From Bacteroidales bacterium (GTDB lineage: Bacteria > Bacteroidota > Bacteroidia > Bacteroidales > UBA932), in assembly GCA_017465225.1 (NCBI GenBank), contig JAFTWQ010000012.1, positions 1-37,335 on the forward strand: a stretch of 37,335 bases of DNA. The letters run 5' to 3'. Positions 23,928 through 37,335 of the stretch are shown here, piece after piece. The translations under genes were made by a program, and so were the position numbers. The first letter of the stretch is position 1, and each line of letters begins with the position of its first letter. Below the pieces are notes generated by a model. It did no database searches. It had not been told where the DNA came from and saw only the letters and a list, made by a program, of their open reading frames with translations.

Positions 23928-25181
23928 ATGAAGAAAGTTTTGGTAATCGGCGGCGGTGGCCGTGAGCATGCGATTGTTGATGCGCTCAGCCGCAGTCCGC
24001 AGGTAGGAAAGATTTATTGTGCTCCTGGCAATGCCGGCATTTCAGCTCAGGCTGAATGCGTGGCTATCAAGGATACAGACGTGGAAGGCCTCAAGGCTTT
24101 TGCACTTGAAAATAGCATTGATCTTGCTGTAGTCGGCCCGGAGGTGGCTCTTGCTGCAGGTGTCGTTGATGCGTTCAAGGAGGCTGGATTGAGGATTTTC
24201 GGCCCTTCAAAGGCTGCTGCAACCATCGAGGCAAGCAAGGACTTTGCAAAGCAGCTCATGGCAAAATATGACATTCCTACAGCGGCATTCGAGACTTTCG
24301 AGGATTACGAGCCGGCTTTGGAATACGTAAAGAAGGGTTCATTCCCGGTAGTCCTGAAATATGACGGACTTGCAGCGGGCAAGGGTGTCGTTATTCCGGA
24401 GACTCTTGAGGAGGCTGATGAGGCTCTCAAGGATATGCTTCTTGATGCCAGGTTCGGAAAGGGTAAGGTCGTGGTCGAGGAGTTCCTCACAGGTCCGGAG
24501 TTCTCTTTCATGTGCTTTGTAGACGGTCTGGATGTTTATCCTATGACTCTCTCGCAGGATCATAAGCGTGCATACGAGGGCGACAAGGGCCCTAATACAG
24601 GCGGTATGGGAGCATATTCTCCGGTTCCGATCATCTCGGATGAGGATGTTGAATATGCGATGGAGAAGATCATGAAGCCTACCGCTGCCGGAATGGTGGC
24701 AGAGGGCTGTCCTTTCACAGGCGTTCTTTACGGTGGTCTCATGAAGACTCCAAACGGTGTGAAGGTGATCGAGTTCAACTGCCGTTTCGGTGATCCGGAG
24801 ACAGAGGTAGTTCTCCCAAGACTTGCATCTGACATCTATGATATATTCTCGGCCGTTGCAGATCATACTCCAATGCCACAGATCGAGTGGAGAAAGGAGG
24901 TTACAATGGGATTTGTAATGGCTTCAAAGGGCTATCCTGGAAGCTATGACAAGGGATATGAAATCCTTGGTCTGGATAAGCTGCCTGAAGATATCCGTGT
25001 TTTCCATATGGGAACATCACTCAAGGATGGTAAATTCTATACTGCAGGAGGCCGTGTGCTGATGGTGGTAGGTTCCGGTGCCGATCTTCAGGAGGCGCAT
25101 GACAAGGCTCTTGCGGCTGTCGAGTCAATCGGATGCGACAATCTTTTCTATCGTCGCGATATAGGATGGAGGGTTCTGTAA
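23928..25181 (+). CDS. purD: phosphoribosylamine-glycine ligase (GAR synthetase)
   Basis: This ATP-grasp enzyme joins phosphoribosylamine and glycine. The N-terminus MKKVLVIGGGGREHAI fixes the start at 23928; an in-frame ATG at 23847 would add 27 atypical residues. ATP-grasp landmarks follow: FGPSKAAATIEASKDFAKQ, VVLKYDGLAAGKGV, EEFLTGPEFSFMCFVDG, DHKRAYEGDKGPNTGGMGAY, and EFNCRFGDPETEVVLPRL. Length is 417 residues. Its TAA stop shares one base with the folD ATG (TAATG), which implies translational coupling. Confidence 0.97.
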   Translation: MKKVLVIGGGGREHAIVDALSRSPQVGKIYCAPGNAGISAQAECVAIKDTDVEGLKAFALENSIDLAVVGPEVALAAGVVDAFKEAGLRIFGPSKAAATIEASKDFAKQLMAKYDIPTAAFETFEDYEPALEYVKKGSFPVVLKYDGLAAGKGVVIPETLEEADEALKDMLLDARFGKGKVVVEEFLTGPEFSFMCFVDGLDVYPMTLSQDHKRAYEGDKGPNTGGMGAYSPVPIISDEDVEYAMEKIMKPTAAGMVAEGCPFTGVLYGGLMKTPNGVKVIEFNCRFGDPETEVVLPRLASDIYDIFSAVADHTPMPQIEWRKEVTMGFVMASKGYPGSYDKGYEILGLDKLPEDIRVFHMGTSLKDGKFYTAGGRVLMVVGSGADLQEAHDKALAAVESIGCDNLFYRRDIGWRVL

Positions 25182-26044
25182 TGGCAACAGTAATATCAGG
25201 AAAAGAACTTTCAGCACAGCTGAAAGAGGAAATGAAGGCTCAGGTAGCAACATTCCCGGAGAAGTACGGCCGTGTGCCGCATCTCGTGGTTATTCTTGTA
25301 GGTGAGGATCCCGGCAGTGTTTCATATGTGACCGGAAAGGCAAAGGCTTCAGAGGTGGTAGGTATAAAGAATACCACGATCCGTAAGCCGGATACCATTT
25401 CAGAGGCTGAACTCCTTGGCCTCATCGAGGAACTCAACGCAGATGATACTGTTGACGGTATCCTTGTTCAGCTTCCTCTTCCGAAGCATATCAGCGAGGA
25501 TAAGGTGATCGCTACAATCGCTAAGGAGAAGGATGTGGACGGTTTCCATCCGCTCAATGTGGCGGCGCTCTGGCAGAAGCAGGATTGTGTCCTGCCATGT
25601 ACACCAAAGGGTATCATCAAGATGCTCAAGAGGGCAGGAGTGGAGATCAAGGGCAAGAGAGCGGTCGTGATCGGACGTAGCAATATCGTAGGTCTTCCTG
25701 TATCGAAGCTCCTTCTGGATGAGAATGCAACCGTTACCATCGCCCACAGCCGTACTGCAGATCTTCCTACGGTAACCCGCAATGCAGAGATTCTTGTCGT
25801 TGCTATCGGCCGTCCGAAGTTCGTAACTGCCGATATGGTTTCTGAAGGAGCAGTCGTCATCGACGTAGGAGTCAACCGCGATCCGGAGACCGGCAAGCTC
25901 TGCGGAGATGTTGATTATGCAGCTGTGGAACCGAAGGCTTCTGTGATCACCCCTGTTCCGGGCGGAGTCGGCCCTATGACCATCTGCTGCCTTATGGAAA
26001 ACACTATCGAGTGCTTCCTCCGTAAAATGGACAAGCAGCTTTAG
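25181..26044 (+). CDS. folD: methylenetetrahydrofolate dehydrogenase / methenyltetrahydrofolate cyclohydrolase
   Basis: FolD makes 10-formyl-THF, the one-carbon donor for PurH and the GAR transformylase. The 287-residue protein shows SYVTGKAKASEVVGI with the catalytic Lys (the usual YV..K motif), DGILVQLPLPKHI, KDVDGFHPLN, PCTPKGIIKML, VVIGRSNIVGLPVSKLL for NADP binding, and TPVPGGVGPMT at the end. The ATG at 25181 overlaps the purD stop and has GGAGG nine bases upstream; upstream in-frame codons lie within purD. Its last bases overlap the glycosidase gene on the opposite strand by 4. Confidence 0.96.
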   Translation: MATVISGKELSAQLKEEMKAQVATFPEKYGRVPHLVVILVGEDPGSVSYVTGKAKASEVVGIKNTTIRKPDTISEAELLGLIEELNADDTVDGILVQLPLPKHISEDKVIATIAKEKDVDGFHPLNVAALWQKQDCVLPCTPKGIIKMLKRAGVEIKGKRAVVIGRSNIVGLPVSKLLLDENATVTIAHSRTADLPTVTRNAEILVVAIGRPKFVTADMVSEGAVVIDVGVNRDPETGKLCGDVDYAAVEPKASVITPVPGGVGPMTICCLMENTIECFLRKMDKQL

Positions 26045-26907
26045 TAGACTGCAATCATATTAGGAACTGTTCTTTCACCCTCATGGTCAAACTTCCTGTT
26101 GTCATGAGGGTGATTTATTACTCCGGTCTTTTCAGTCCATAATGTAGTGGATCCTCCACCGTCCAGATTAATGGCTTCCGTCATGCCGATATATTCGCAT
26201 ATGCATGCAGTCTCATAAATTGATGTGCCGTCGGCTTCGCCCTGGAACCTTCCGTCAATGACGACGAGATAGTGGAATCCTTCCTCGTCTGTCCCGAATG
26301 CGGCGCGAGGATGTCTCTTGTCATAGAATTGGGTAGTTGTGTCATTCATCGTCTTCTGTACGACGATATCTCCATCAAGAATGAGAAGGGGACCGGACGC
26401 AAGCGACGAATGCCACCTTCTGTCTGCTGCAGAATATAGCGTGGTATCCGATACCGCTTCAATCCTGGCTTTTCGGCCTTTCCTGTCCTTGAAGCCAAGC
26501 AATGCGTCTACGCGGAACATCTCTGTGGGATGGGTATGTGAGAGTACTTCCTTGCCTTTCCTGAAATATACCGATGGTATTCTTTGCTTTACATGGAAGT
26601 ATCCGCCATTTAGTACGAATGCAGCATTTTCTTCCTTGCCGATTTCACTCGGTTTTCCTGCAGACTCACCGGGCCTGTGCAGTATTTCTGTCCTGAACTT
26701 CTTTGCCGGGTATTTTACGATGCAGATGCTCTGTGTAGAATTGAACATGTCTATCTGCGCATACATCGCTTGTGCTCCCTTTCCGAGATCAGTGATTTCC
26801 CATTCCGCCTGTGTGAAGGCCTCTCGGTCCGAATCCTGATTCTGGGCCATTGATGCAGTCATGGCAAACAGTGCCATGAAGAATGCTGTCAGTCTTTTCA
26901 TTGCCAT
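26041..26907 (-). CDS. secreted phosphodiester glycosidase family protein (NAGPA domain)
   Basis: The 288-residue protein starts with a basic N-terminus and a hydrophobic stretch ending ASMAQ, a plausible signal peptide cut near residue 21. The NAGPA domain (PF09992) follows: FVLNGGYFHV, SGPLLILDGDI, RHPRAAFGTDEEG, VVIDGR, and the signature AINLDGGGSTTLW, ending in ERTVPNMIAVY. The family includes the enzyme that uncovers mannose-6-phosphate in animals; bacterial substrates are mostly unknown, perhaps surface or host glycans. The start may be the ATG at 26907 or the next Met at 26901. A -7-like box TATATTCG lies at 26919-26926. It is convergent with folD. Confidence 0.88.
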   Translation of the reverse strand: MAMKRLTAFFMALFAMTASMAQNQDSDREAFTQAEWEITDLGKGAQAMYAQIDMFNSTQSICIVKYPAKKFRTEILHRPGESAGKPSEIGKEENAAFVLNGGYFHVKQRIPSVYFRKGKEVLSHTHPTEMFRVDALLGFKDRKGRKARIEAVSDTTLYSAADRRWHSSLASGPLLILDGDIVVQKTMNDTTTQFYDKRHPRAAFGTDEEGFHYLVVIDGRFQGEADGTSIYETACICEYIGMTEAINLDGGGSTTLWTEKTGVINHPHDNRKFDHEGERTVPNMIAVY

Positions 26908-26949
26908 CTGATTTTATGCGAATATACCTATATTTTTTCAGGTATGAGT

Positions 26950-26992
26950 ATTATAAATAAAGAAAGGGCTGACTGTTCTGTCAACCCTTTCT
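26950..26992 (-). terminator. terminator of the rpoBC operon
   Basis: On the minus strand a 13-bp stem (26980-26992 with 26961-26973, one G-U pair on the RNA) with a 6-base loop is followed by a T-rich tail. It starts 18 bases after the rpoC stop. Confidence 0.75.
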
Positions 26993-27010
26993 TCGATATG
27001 GAATTCTCTA

Positions 27011-31255
<4,245 letters not shown>

Positions 31256-31281
31256 ATTTCTATAATTTCAATTGTCAGTAA

Positions 31282-34200
31282 TTAGTCCAAAGTCACTTTA
31301 AGTCCGAGACCTCTAAGCTCGTGGAGCAATACGTTGAGGGACTCAGGGATGCCTGGGTTAGGCATAAGGTCGCCCTTGACGATTGCCTCGTATGCTTTGG
31401 ATCTTCCTGTAACGTCATCTGACTTCACAGTCAGGATCTCCTGGAGAATGTTGGATGCACCGAATGCCTCGAGTGCCCATACCTCCATCTCTCCGAAACG
31501 CTGTCCTCCGAACTGCGCCTTACCTCCGAGAGGCTGCTGGGTGATGAGTGAGTAAGGACCGATAGAACGTGCGTGCATCTTGTCGTCAACCATATGACCG
31601 AGCTTGATCATGTAGATGACTCCGACTGTTGCAGGCTGGTCGAACCAGTCACCTGTACCACCGTCACGGAGATATGTCTTACCGTATCTTGGGAGACCTG
31701 CCTTGTCAGTGTACTGGCAGATGTCGTCAAGGCTTGCACCGTCGAAGATAGGAGTGCTGAACTTCACTCCGAGCTCCTCACCGGCCCATCCGAGAACAGT
31801 CTCGTAGATCTGACCGAGGTTCATACGTGAAGGCACACCGAGTGGGTTGAGGACGATATCTACCGGAGTACCGTCTGCGAGGAACGGCATGTCCTCGTCT
31901 CTTACCACCTTCGCTACGATACCCTTGTTACCGTGGCGTCCGGCCATCTTGTCACCGACTCTGATCTTTCTCTTCTTGGCAACATATACCTTTGCGAGCT
32001 GCATTACTCCGTTAGGGAGCTCGTCACCGACCTTGATCTTGTCAAGAACCCTCTTGTTGCGTGCTGCCTCTTCCTTATGTGCGATGCAGTAGTTGTTGAT
32101 GAGCTCTCTGATGAGAATGTTGGCATTCTTGTCAGTAGTCCACTTGCTTGAGTTGATGTTCTCGTAGTCGATCGCATTGAGGTCAGCGACAGTGATGTCC
32201 TTGCCCTTTGCGATGATCTCTACTCCGTAGAGGTCGCTGATGCCTGCGCTCTTCTTGCCCTGTACGAGGACTGCAAGCTTCTCGATGAATCTTGCCCTGA
32301 GTGCCTCAGCCTTAGCATTGAACTCTTCCTCTGCCTTCTCGATCTTGGCCTTCTGCTCGCTCTTGGCACCCTTGCGTCCGCTTTCCTTCGCTACCTTTGT
32401 ATAAAGGGCAGTGTTGATTACGGTACCGCTGAGTGAAGGTGTAGCCTTGAGTGATGCATCCTTGACGTCGCCGGCCTTGTCACCGAAGATAGCTCTGAGG
32501 AGCTTTTCCTCAGGTGAAGGATCGCTCTCTCCCTTAGGAGTGATCTTACCGATCATGATGTCTCCCGGCTCGATGTGCGCACCGATACGGATGATACCGT
32601 TCTCGTCGAGATCCTTTGTGGCGTCCTCGCTTACGTTAGGAATGTCTGATGTGAGTTCCTCCATACCACGCTTGGTGTCGCGTACCTCTGTGATGTACTC
32701 GTCGACATGGATGGATGTAAGGATGTCCCAGCGGATCATGCGTTCAGAGATAACGATAGCATCCTCGTAGTTGTAACCCTTCCATGGCATGAACGCCACC
32801 TTGAGGTTCCTTCCGAGTGCGAGCTCGCCGTTCTGTGTCGCATATCCTTCAGTGAGGATCTGTCCTGCCTCTACGATGTCACCCTTGCGGACGATTGGCT
32901 TGAGGAGGATAGTCGTGCTCTGGTTTGTCCTTCTATATATAGGAAGCTGATATACTGTGATGTCCGGTGTGAAGCTTACGAACCTCTCGTCATCGGTACG
33001 CTCGTACTTCACGTGGATTTCCTTTGCGTCTACATATACGACCTCTCCCTTTCTTTCTGCCTTCACCTGTGTCCTTGAGTCGAGACATACTCTCTCCTCG
33101 AGGCCGGTTCCTACGATAGGAGACTCTGGGTTGAGAAGCGGAACTGCCTGACGCATCATGTTCGCTCCCATGAGTGCACGGTGGGCGTCATCATGCTCGA
33201 GGAACGGAATGAGTGATGCTGCAACCGAAGCGATCTGGTTTGGAGCAACGTCCATGTAGTTCACTTCCTCCTTTGTAACGACAGGGAAGTCGGCGCCGTA
33301 ACGGCACTGGATTCTGTCCTCAAGGATGTTGCCCTCATTGTCCATCTTCACCTTTGCGAGCGAAACCATCTGGTTCTCCTCCTCCTCGGCGCTCATGTAT
33401 GTCCAGCCTTCTGAACTGAGGTCAACCTTTCCTCCGTCAACCTTGCGGTATGGAGTCTCGATGAATCCGAGGTCGTTGATCCTTGCATATACGCAGAGTG
33501 ATGAGATAAGACCGATGTTCGGTCCCTCCGGAGTCTCGATAGGGCAGAGACGGCCGTAGTGTGTATAGTGTACGTCTCGTACCTCGAAGCCGGCACGGTC
33601 TCTTGAGAGACCTCCTGGACCGAGGGCTGAAAGACGACGCTTGTGTGTCATTTCAGACAGCGGGTTGGTCTGGTCCATGAACTGTGACAGCTGGCTGGTT
33701 CCGAAGAACGAGTTGATCACTGAAGAAAGTGTCTTCGCGTTGATCAGGTCTGTCGGAGAGAACTGCTCGCTGTCGCGTACGTTCATTCTTTCGCGGATGG
33801 TGCGGGCCATACGTGAGAGACCTACGCTGAACTGGTTTGCAAGCTGCTCACCTACGGTTCTGATACGTCTATTGCTCAAGTGGTCGATATCGTCGACAAC
33901 GGCCTTTGAGTTGATCAGCTGGATGAGATACTTGATGATCTCGATCATATCAGTGTTTGTGAGCACTCTTGTATCCTCGTCGATTGTAAGGTTCAGCTTC
34001 TTGTTGAGTCTGTAACGTCCTACGTCGCCGAGGTCATATCTCTTTTCAGAGAAGAAGAGCTTGTCGATTACATCTCTAGCTGTAGCTTCATCAGGTGGTT
34101 CTGAATTACGCAACTGTTTGTAGATGTAGTTGACAGCTTCCATCTCCGTATTTGTCGGGTCTTTCTGGAGAGTGTTGTAGATGATGGCGTACTCGTTTAC

Positions 34201-35103
34201 GTTTGCCTCGTCCTTCTGGAGAAGGATGGTCTTCACGTCTGTTTCCGAGAGCTTCTCGATGGTCTCCTCGTTGAGGATCTCGCCACGGTCTACATAGATT
34301 TCACTTCTCTCCACCGGAATCACCTCTCCGGTATCCTCGTCCACGAAGTCCTCGCTCCATGTCCTGAGCACCTTTGCCGCAAGCTTCCTTCCCTCGTTTG
34401 CCTTAAGGTTATCCGCAGTAGCTTCAATCTCGTCAGCGAGACCGAAGATGTCGATGATATCCTTGTCGCCGTTGAATCCAATGGCCCTGAGGAGGGTTGT
34501 TACAGGTAATTTCTTCTTACGGTCAATGTAGGCGTACATGACATTGTTGATGTCTGTCGCGAACTCGATCCATGATCCCTTGAACGGAATGATACGTGCC
34601 GAATAGAGCTTTGTACCGTTTGCGTGAAGGCTCTGTCCGAAGAACACGCCTGGGGATCTGTGGAGCTGTGATACGATGATTCTTTCTGATCCGTTGATTA
34701 CGAATGTACCGCCCGGTGTCATGTATGGAATGTTACCGAGATATACATCCTGGACTATCGTGTCGAAGTCCTCATGCTCAGGATCGCTGCATGAAAGGCG
34801 GAGTTTTGCCTTCAGAGGAACATTGTATGTCAGTCCTCTCTCAAGACACTCATCAATCGAATACTGCGGAGGATCAATGAAGTAGTCGATGAACTCGAGC
34901 TTGTAGTTGTTCCTTGTGTCTTCGATTGGGAATATCTCCTGGAACACCTGATACAGACCCTCGTTTCTCCTGTTTTCAGGAGTGGTGTCGAGCTGGAAGA
35001 AGTCCTGGAACGACTTCAGCTGCACCTCGAGAAGATCCGGGTACTCAAGGAGAATTTTTGATGATGCGAATGAAACTCGCTGATTGTTAGTCTTTTTTGA
35101 CAT
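31282..35103 (-). CDS. rpoB: DNA-directed RNA polymerase subunit beta
   Basis: The 1273-residue beta subunit shows the rifampicin-pocket segment [19 protein letters not shown] followed by [13 protein letters not shown] with the usual order, [23 protein letters not shown], the [13 protein letters not shown] segment, and C-terminal [10 protein letters not shown] and [15 protein letters not shown]. The rifampicin-pocket residues I can read (Gln, Asp, His, Arg, Ser positions) look wild-type. A 104-base spacer with a strong hairpin separates it from rplL. Confidence 0.98.
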   Translation of the reverse strand: MSKKTNNQRVSFASSKILLEYPDLLEVQLKSFQDFFQLDTTPENRRNEGLYQVFQEIFPIEDTRNNYKLEFIDYFIDPPQYSIDECLERGLTYNVPLKAKLRLSCSDPEHEDFDTIVQDVYLGNIPYMTPGGTFVINGSERIIVSQLHRSPGVFFGQSLHANGTKLYSARIIPFKGSWIEFATDINNVMYAYIDRKKKLPVTTLLRAIGFNGDKDIIDIFGLADEIEATADNLKANEGRKLAAKVLRTWSEDFVDEDTGEVIPVERSEIYVDRGEILNEETIEKLSETDVKTILLQKDEANVNEYAIIYNTLQKDPTNTEMEAVNYIYKQLRNSEPPDEATARDVIDKLFFSEKRYDLGDVGRYRLNKKLNLTIDEDTRVLTNTDMIEIIKYLIQLINSKAVVDDIDHLSNRRIRTVGEQLANQFSVGLSRMARTIRERMNVRDSEQFSPTDLINAKTLSSVINSFFGTSQLSQFMDQTNPLSEMTHKRRLSALGPGGLSRDRAGFEVRDVHYTHYGRLCPIETPEGPNIGLISSLCVYARINDLGFIETPYRKVDGGKVDLSSEGWTYMSAEEEENQMVSLAKVKMDNEGNILEDRIQCRYGADFPVVTKEEVNYMDVAPNQIASVAASLIPFLEHDDAHRALMGANMMRQAVPLLNPESPIVGTGLEERVCLDSRTQVKAERKGEVVYVDAKEIHVKYERTDDERFVSFTPDITVYQLPIYRRTNQSTTILLKPIVRKGDIVEAGQILTEGYATQNGELALGRNLKVAFMPWKGYNYEDAIVISERMIRWDILTSIHVDEYITEVRDTKRGMEELTSDIPNVSEDATKDLDENGIIRIGAHIEPGDIMIGKITPKGESDPSPEEKLLRAIFGDKAGDVKDASLKATPSLSGTVINTALYTKVAKESGRKGAKSEQKAKIEKAEEEFNAKAEALRARFIEKLAVLVQGKKSAGISDLYGVEIIAKGKDITVADLNAIDYENINSSKWTTDKNANILIRELINNYCIAHKEEAARNKRVLDKIKVGDELPNGVMQLAKVYVAKKRKIRVGDKMAGRHGNKGIVAKVVRDEDMPFLADGTPVDIVLNPLGVPSRMNLGQIYETVLGWAGEELGVKFSTPIFDGASLDDICQYTDKAGLPRYGKTYLRDGGTGDWFDQPATVGVIYMIKLGHMVDDKMHARSIGPYSLITQQPLGGKAQFGGQRFGEMEVWALEAFGASNILQEILTVKSDDVTGRSKAYEAIVKGDLMPNPGIPESLNVLLHELRGLGLKVTLD

Positions 35104-35142
35104 CTTTCTGCCTTTATATAGAGAAAAACTTTTTATTACGAC

Positions 35143-35175
35143 AAAAAGGTTTAGGGCCTATTTGGCCCTAAACCT
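35143..35175 (-). terminator. rplL-rpoB attenuator hairpin
   Basis: A perfect 12-bp stem AGGTTTAGGGCC/GGCCCTAAACCT (35147-35158 and 35164-35175) with a 5-base loop is followed on the minus strand by TTTTTG. It lies 32 bases after the rplL stop and about 40 bases before the rpoB start. Because no strong promoter is visible between it and rpoB, partial read-through is required, as with the known E. coli rplL-rpoB attenuator. Confidence 0.75.
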
Positions 35176-35207
35176 GACTTTTTTCCCATCTCGGGGAAGG
35201 GGTGAAG

Positions 35208-35576
35208 TTATTTAATCTCAACTTCAGCTCCTGCCTCTTCGAGGGCAGCCTTAAGTGCTTCAGCCTCTGCCTTAGAAACCTTCTCCTTAACAGCTACTGG
35301 TGCCTTGTCAACAATCTCCTTAGACTCCTTAAGACCGAGGCCTGTAGCCTCCTTAACTGCCTTAACTACGCCGAGCTTAGCTGCTCCTGGTGACTTAAGG
35401 ATAACGTCGAACTCAGTCTGCTCAGCCTCAGCTGCTGCTGCTGGTCCTGCTACTGCTACTACTGCTGCAGCTGCTGGCTCAATTCCGTACTCCTCCTTGA
35501 GGATGTTTGCGAGCTCCTGTACATCTTTTACAGTAAGGTTTACCAACTCTTCTGCAAGTGCTTTAATGTCTGCCAT
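35208..35576 (-). CDS. rplL: 50S ribosomal protein L7/L12
   Basis: This is the flexible stalk protein that recruits translation factors. The 122-residue protein has the N-terminal dimerisation helix region ([19 protein letters not shown]), an Ala/Val-rich hinge at about 35-52, and the conserved C-terminal domain [21 protein letters not shown] then [15 protein letters not shown]. It follows rplJ by 38 bases. Confidence 0.97.
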   Translation of the reverse strand: MADIKALAEELVNLTVKDVQELANILKEEYGIEPAAAAVVAVAGPAAAAEAEQTEFDVILKSPGAAKLGVVKAVKEATGLGLKESKEIVDKAPVAVKEKVSKAEAEALKAALEEAGAEVEIK

Positions 35577-35614
35577 AATTGTATATTTTTATTAATTGTT
35601 TGTTTTTCTTTAAA

Positions 35615-36127
35615 TTACTCTGCTGATTCCTCAGTCTTTTCGTCATCCTTGTGCTCGAGAGCTGACATGACGTTGCGGATTGGTGAGAGGAGGAGTGATA
35701 CGATGTCAGCGATCATTTCCTCACGTGACTTGATAGCGAAGAGGTTATCAAGCTGGTCTGCGCCGATGAATGCCGGCCAATCCTGAACGAATGCACCCTT
35801 GAGAACTGGCTTCTCGTTACCGCTCTCGCGGAACTTCTTGATTACCTTTGCAGGAGCGTTAGGAGCTACAGTGAACATGATTGCAGTAGGACCTGCAAGT
35901 ACCTCTGTAAGCTTCTTCATCTCCTCGTTCTCTGATGTCTCAAGAACCTTGGTGATGAGAGTGTTCTTTGCTACTACGAGCTTTACGCCAGCGTCGAAGC
36001 AAGCCTTGCGGAGAGCGTGTGTCTTCTCTGCGTTGAGTCCTGCGATGTCAGTGATGTAGAAGTTAGGAGTCTCCTCCAACTGTGCTGCAATCGCGTTGAT
36101 AATATCGAGTTTACCTTCTTTTCTCAT
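35615..36127 (-). CDS. rplJ: 50S ribosomal protein L10
   Basis: L10 anchors the L7/L12 stalk to 23S rRNA. The 170-residue protein shows NFYITDIAGLNAEKTHALRK, LVVAKNTLITKVLE, TEVLAGPTAIMFT, and a C-terminal helix for L12 binding with an acidic end. It begins 14 bases after rplA. No separate L10 leader is visible in this short gap. Confidence 0.96.
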   Translation of the reverse strand: MRKEGKLDIINAIAAQLEETPNFYITDIAGLNAEKTHALRKACFDAGVKLVVAKNTLITKVLETSENEEMKKLTEVLAGPTAIMFTVAPNAPAKVIKKFRESGNEKPVLKGAFVQDWPAFIGADQLDNLFAIKSREEMIADIVSLLLSPIRNVMSALEHKDDEKTEESAE

Positions 36128-36141
36128 AACGTTCTAGCACT

Positions 36142-36834
36142 TTATTCTACTGATTTAACATCTACGGTGATACCTGGGCTCATTGTAGAGCAGATTGAAA
36201 CACCCTTCATATATGTACCCTTAAGCGCCTGTGGCTTAAGCTTGAGGATTGCTGAAATAAGCTCCTTTGCGTTGTCAAGGATCTGAGCGCCAGAGAATGA
36301 CACCTTACCGATTGCAGCGTGGATGATACCGGTCTTGTCAACCTTGAAATCGATCTTACCTGCCTTTACTTCCTTGACTGCGTTGCCTACTTCCATAGTA
36401 ACTGTACCGGTCTTAGGGTTTGGCATGAGACCTCTTGGACCGAGGATTCTACCGATAACACCGACCTTGGCCATTACTGATGGAGTACAGATGATAACGT
36501 CTACATCTGTCCAGCCGCCCTTGATCTTTTCAATGTACTCGTCAAGTCCTACGAAGTCAGCACCAGCCTCCTTTGCCTCGTTCTCCTTGTCAGGAGTACA
36601 GAGTACGAGAACTCGCTTTGTCTTACCTGTTCCGTGTGGGAGGGTAACGACGCCACGAACCATCTGGTTTGCCTTACGTGGGTCAACGCCGAGGTTTACG
36701 TGAAGCTCTACTGATGCATCAAACTTAGTGTAAGAGATCTCCTTAACGAGTTCACATGCCTCAGCAAGCTTATATTCCTTAGCTGCGTCGTACTTCGCGA
36801 TTACAGCCTTCTGATTTTTAGTAAGTTTACTCAT
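36142..36834 (-). CDS. rplA: 50S ribosomal protein L1
   Basis: L1 forms the mobile L1 stalk and in many bacteria represses the rplK-rplA transcript. The 230-residue protein carries [51 protein letters not shown] and the C-terminal [19 protein letters not shown]. The gap to rplK is 15 bases. Confidence 0.97.
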   Translation of the reverse strand: MSKLTKNQKAVIAKYDAAKEYKLAEACELVKEISYTKFDASVELHVNLGVDPRKANQMVRGVVTLPHGTGKTKRVLVLCTPDKENEAKEAGADFVGLDEYIEKIKGGWTDVDVIICTPSVMAKVGVIGRILGPRGLMPNPKTGTVTMEVGNAVKEVKAGKIDFKVDKTGIIHAAIGKVSFSGAQILDNAKELISAILKLKPQALKGTYMKGVSICSTMSPGITVDVKSVE

Positions 36835-36849
36835 TGTTGCGTGTGATTT

Positions 36850-37290
36850 TTAGAGTTCAGGAAACTCTCCTTCTACTTTGATACCCATGCTTCTTGCGGT
36901 ACCTGCTACCATAGTCATCGCCGACTTAAGTGTGAAGCAGTTCATATCCGGCATCTTGCTTTCAGCGATTGCCTTTACCTGATCCCAGGTGATAGTACCG
37001 ACCTTCTTTCTGTTTGGCTCAGCAGATCCTGCAGAGATCTTTGCAGCTTCCTTGAGCTGTACTGCTACAGGCGGCTGCTTTACAATGAATGAGAAAGACT
37101 TGTCGCTGTAGACTGTGATCACTACTGGCAATACCTTACCTGCGCTTTCCTGCGTACGGGCATTGAACTGCTTGCAGAAATCCATGATGTTCAGACCCTT
37201 TGAACCGAGGGCTGGACCTACTGGTGGTGATGGATTTGCTGCGCCACCTTTAATCTGGAGTTTAATGAATCCAGTTACTTCTTTTGCCAT
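36850..37290 (-). CDS. rplK: 50S ribosomal protein L11
   Basis: The 146-residue L11 protein has [26 protein letters not shown] at its start (conserved proline-rich stalk segment), [10 protein letters not shown], and the RNA-binding C-terminal domain ending [12 protein letters not shown]. It follows nusG by 9 bases, the universal nusG-rplK-rplA order. Confidence 0.97.
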   Translation of the reverse strand: MAKEVTGFIKLQIKGGAANPSPPVGPALGSKGLNIMDFCKQFNARTQESAGKVLPVVITVYSDKSFSFIVKQPPVAVQLKEAAKISAGSAEPNRKKVGTITWDQVKAIAESKMPDMNCFTLKSAMTMVAGTARSMGIKVEGEFPEL

Positions 37291-37299
37291 AATTTCTGA

Positions 37300-37335
37300 T
37301 TATTCTTTAGTTACCTGTGTAAAGTTGAGTTCCAA
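37300..37335 (-). CDS. nusG: NusG C-terminal tail (partial)
   Basis: Only 11 codons and the TAA stop are inside the window. Read on the minus strand they give LELNFTQVTKE, which fits the end of the NusG KOW domain, and the position directly before rplK is the conserved place for nusG. The rest lies beyond base 37335. Confidence 0.8.
   Translation of the reverse strand: MELNFTQVTKE

Overview
The window looks like chromosome from a member of the Bacteroidota, probably Bacteroidales. The support is several promoters of the TTTG-N20-TAnnTTTG type, start codons mostly without Shine-Dalgarno sequences, Bacteroidota-type families (ORF6N, a DUF6913-like protein, the purM-like AIR synthase) and the lengths of RpoB and RpoC. 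I cannot name a genus.

Region 1 (1-3970) is visibly AT-rich and reads like an accessory or defence patch. It holds the 3' end of an unrecognised gene, a large DUF4365-like protein, a Vsr mismatch endonuclease and a DUF2971 protein. It ends in a cluster of hairpins and terminators beside a tRNA-Arg(TCT) gene (4238-4311, minus strand).

Region 2 (4361-13275) is mixed housekeeping sequence. A minus-strand operon encodes a DUF368/PopT-type undecaprenyl-phosphate transporter, a DUF6913-like protein and an adenosine-kinase-like PfkB kinase. Divergent from it are an LPG-synthase-TM (YbhN-like) membrane protein and a small GNAT-fold protein. Then come exodeoxyribonuclease III, a REP-associated tyrosine transposase (RAYT) between two almost identical 90-bp palindromic repeats, cysS, and a DUF2130 coiled-coil protein. 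Between the GNAT gene and exoIII there is a near-perfect sigma-54 promoter followed about 80 bases later by a 17-bp hairpin, which may be an undescribed small RNA.

Region 3 (13432-26044) is a de novo purine cluster on the plus strand: purE, purL, purF, then purM, purH, purD and folD. PurL, PurM, PurE, PurH and PurF carry PRPP and glutamine to IMP together with PurD and enzymes encoded elsewhere (PurK, PurC, PurB, PurN/T); FolD supplies 10-formyl-THF. The cluster is interrupted by an ORF6N DNA-binding gene on the minus strand and a bile-acid:sodium-symporter-family transporter. That transporter gene carries an in-frame 87-bp palindromic insertion.

Region 4 (26041-37335, minus strand) has a secreted phosphodiester glycosidase gene tail-to-tail with folD. 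It then has the classic transcription/translation operon, read from high to low coordinates: nusG (tail only), rplK, rplA, rplJ, rplL, an attenuator hairpin, rpoB, rpoC and a terminator.

The best candidates for something undescribed are the RAYT with its paired 90-bp elements, the palindromic insertion inside the transporter, the sigma-54-type small transcript, and the leader terminator with alternative pairing ahead of the ORF6N gene.
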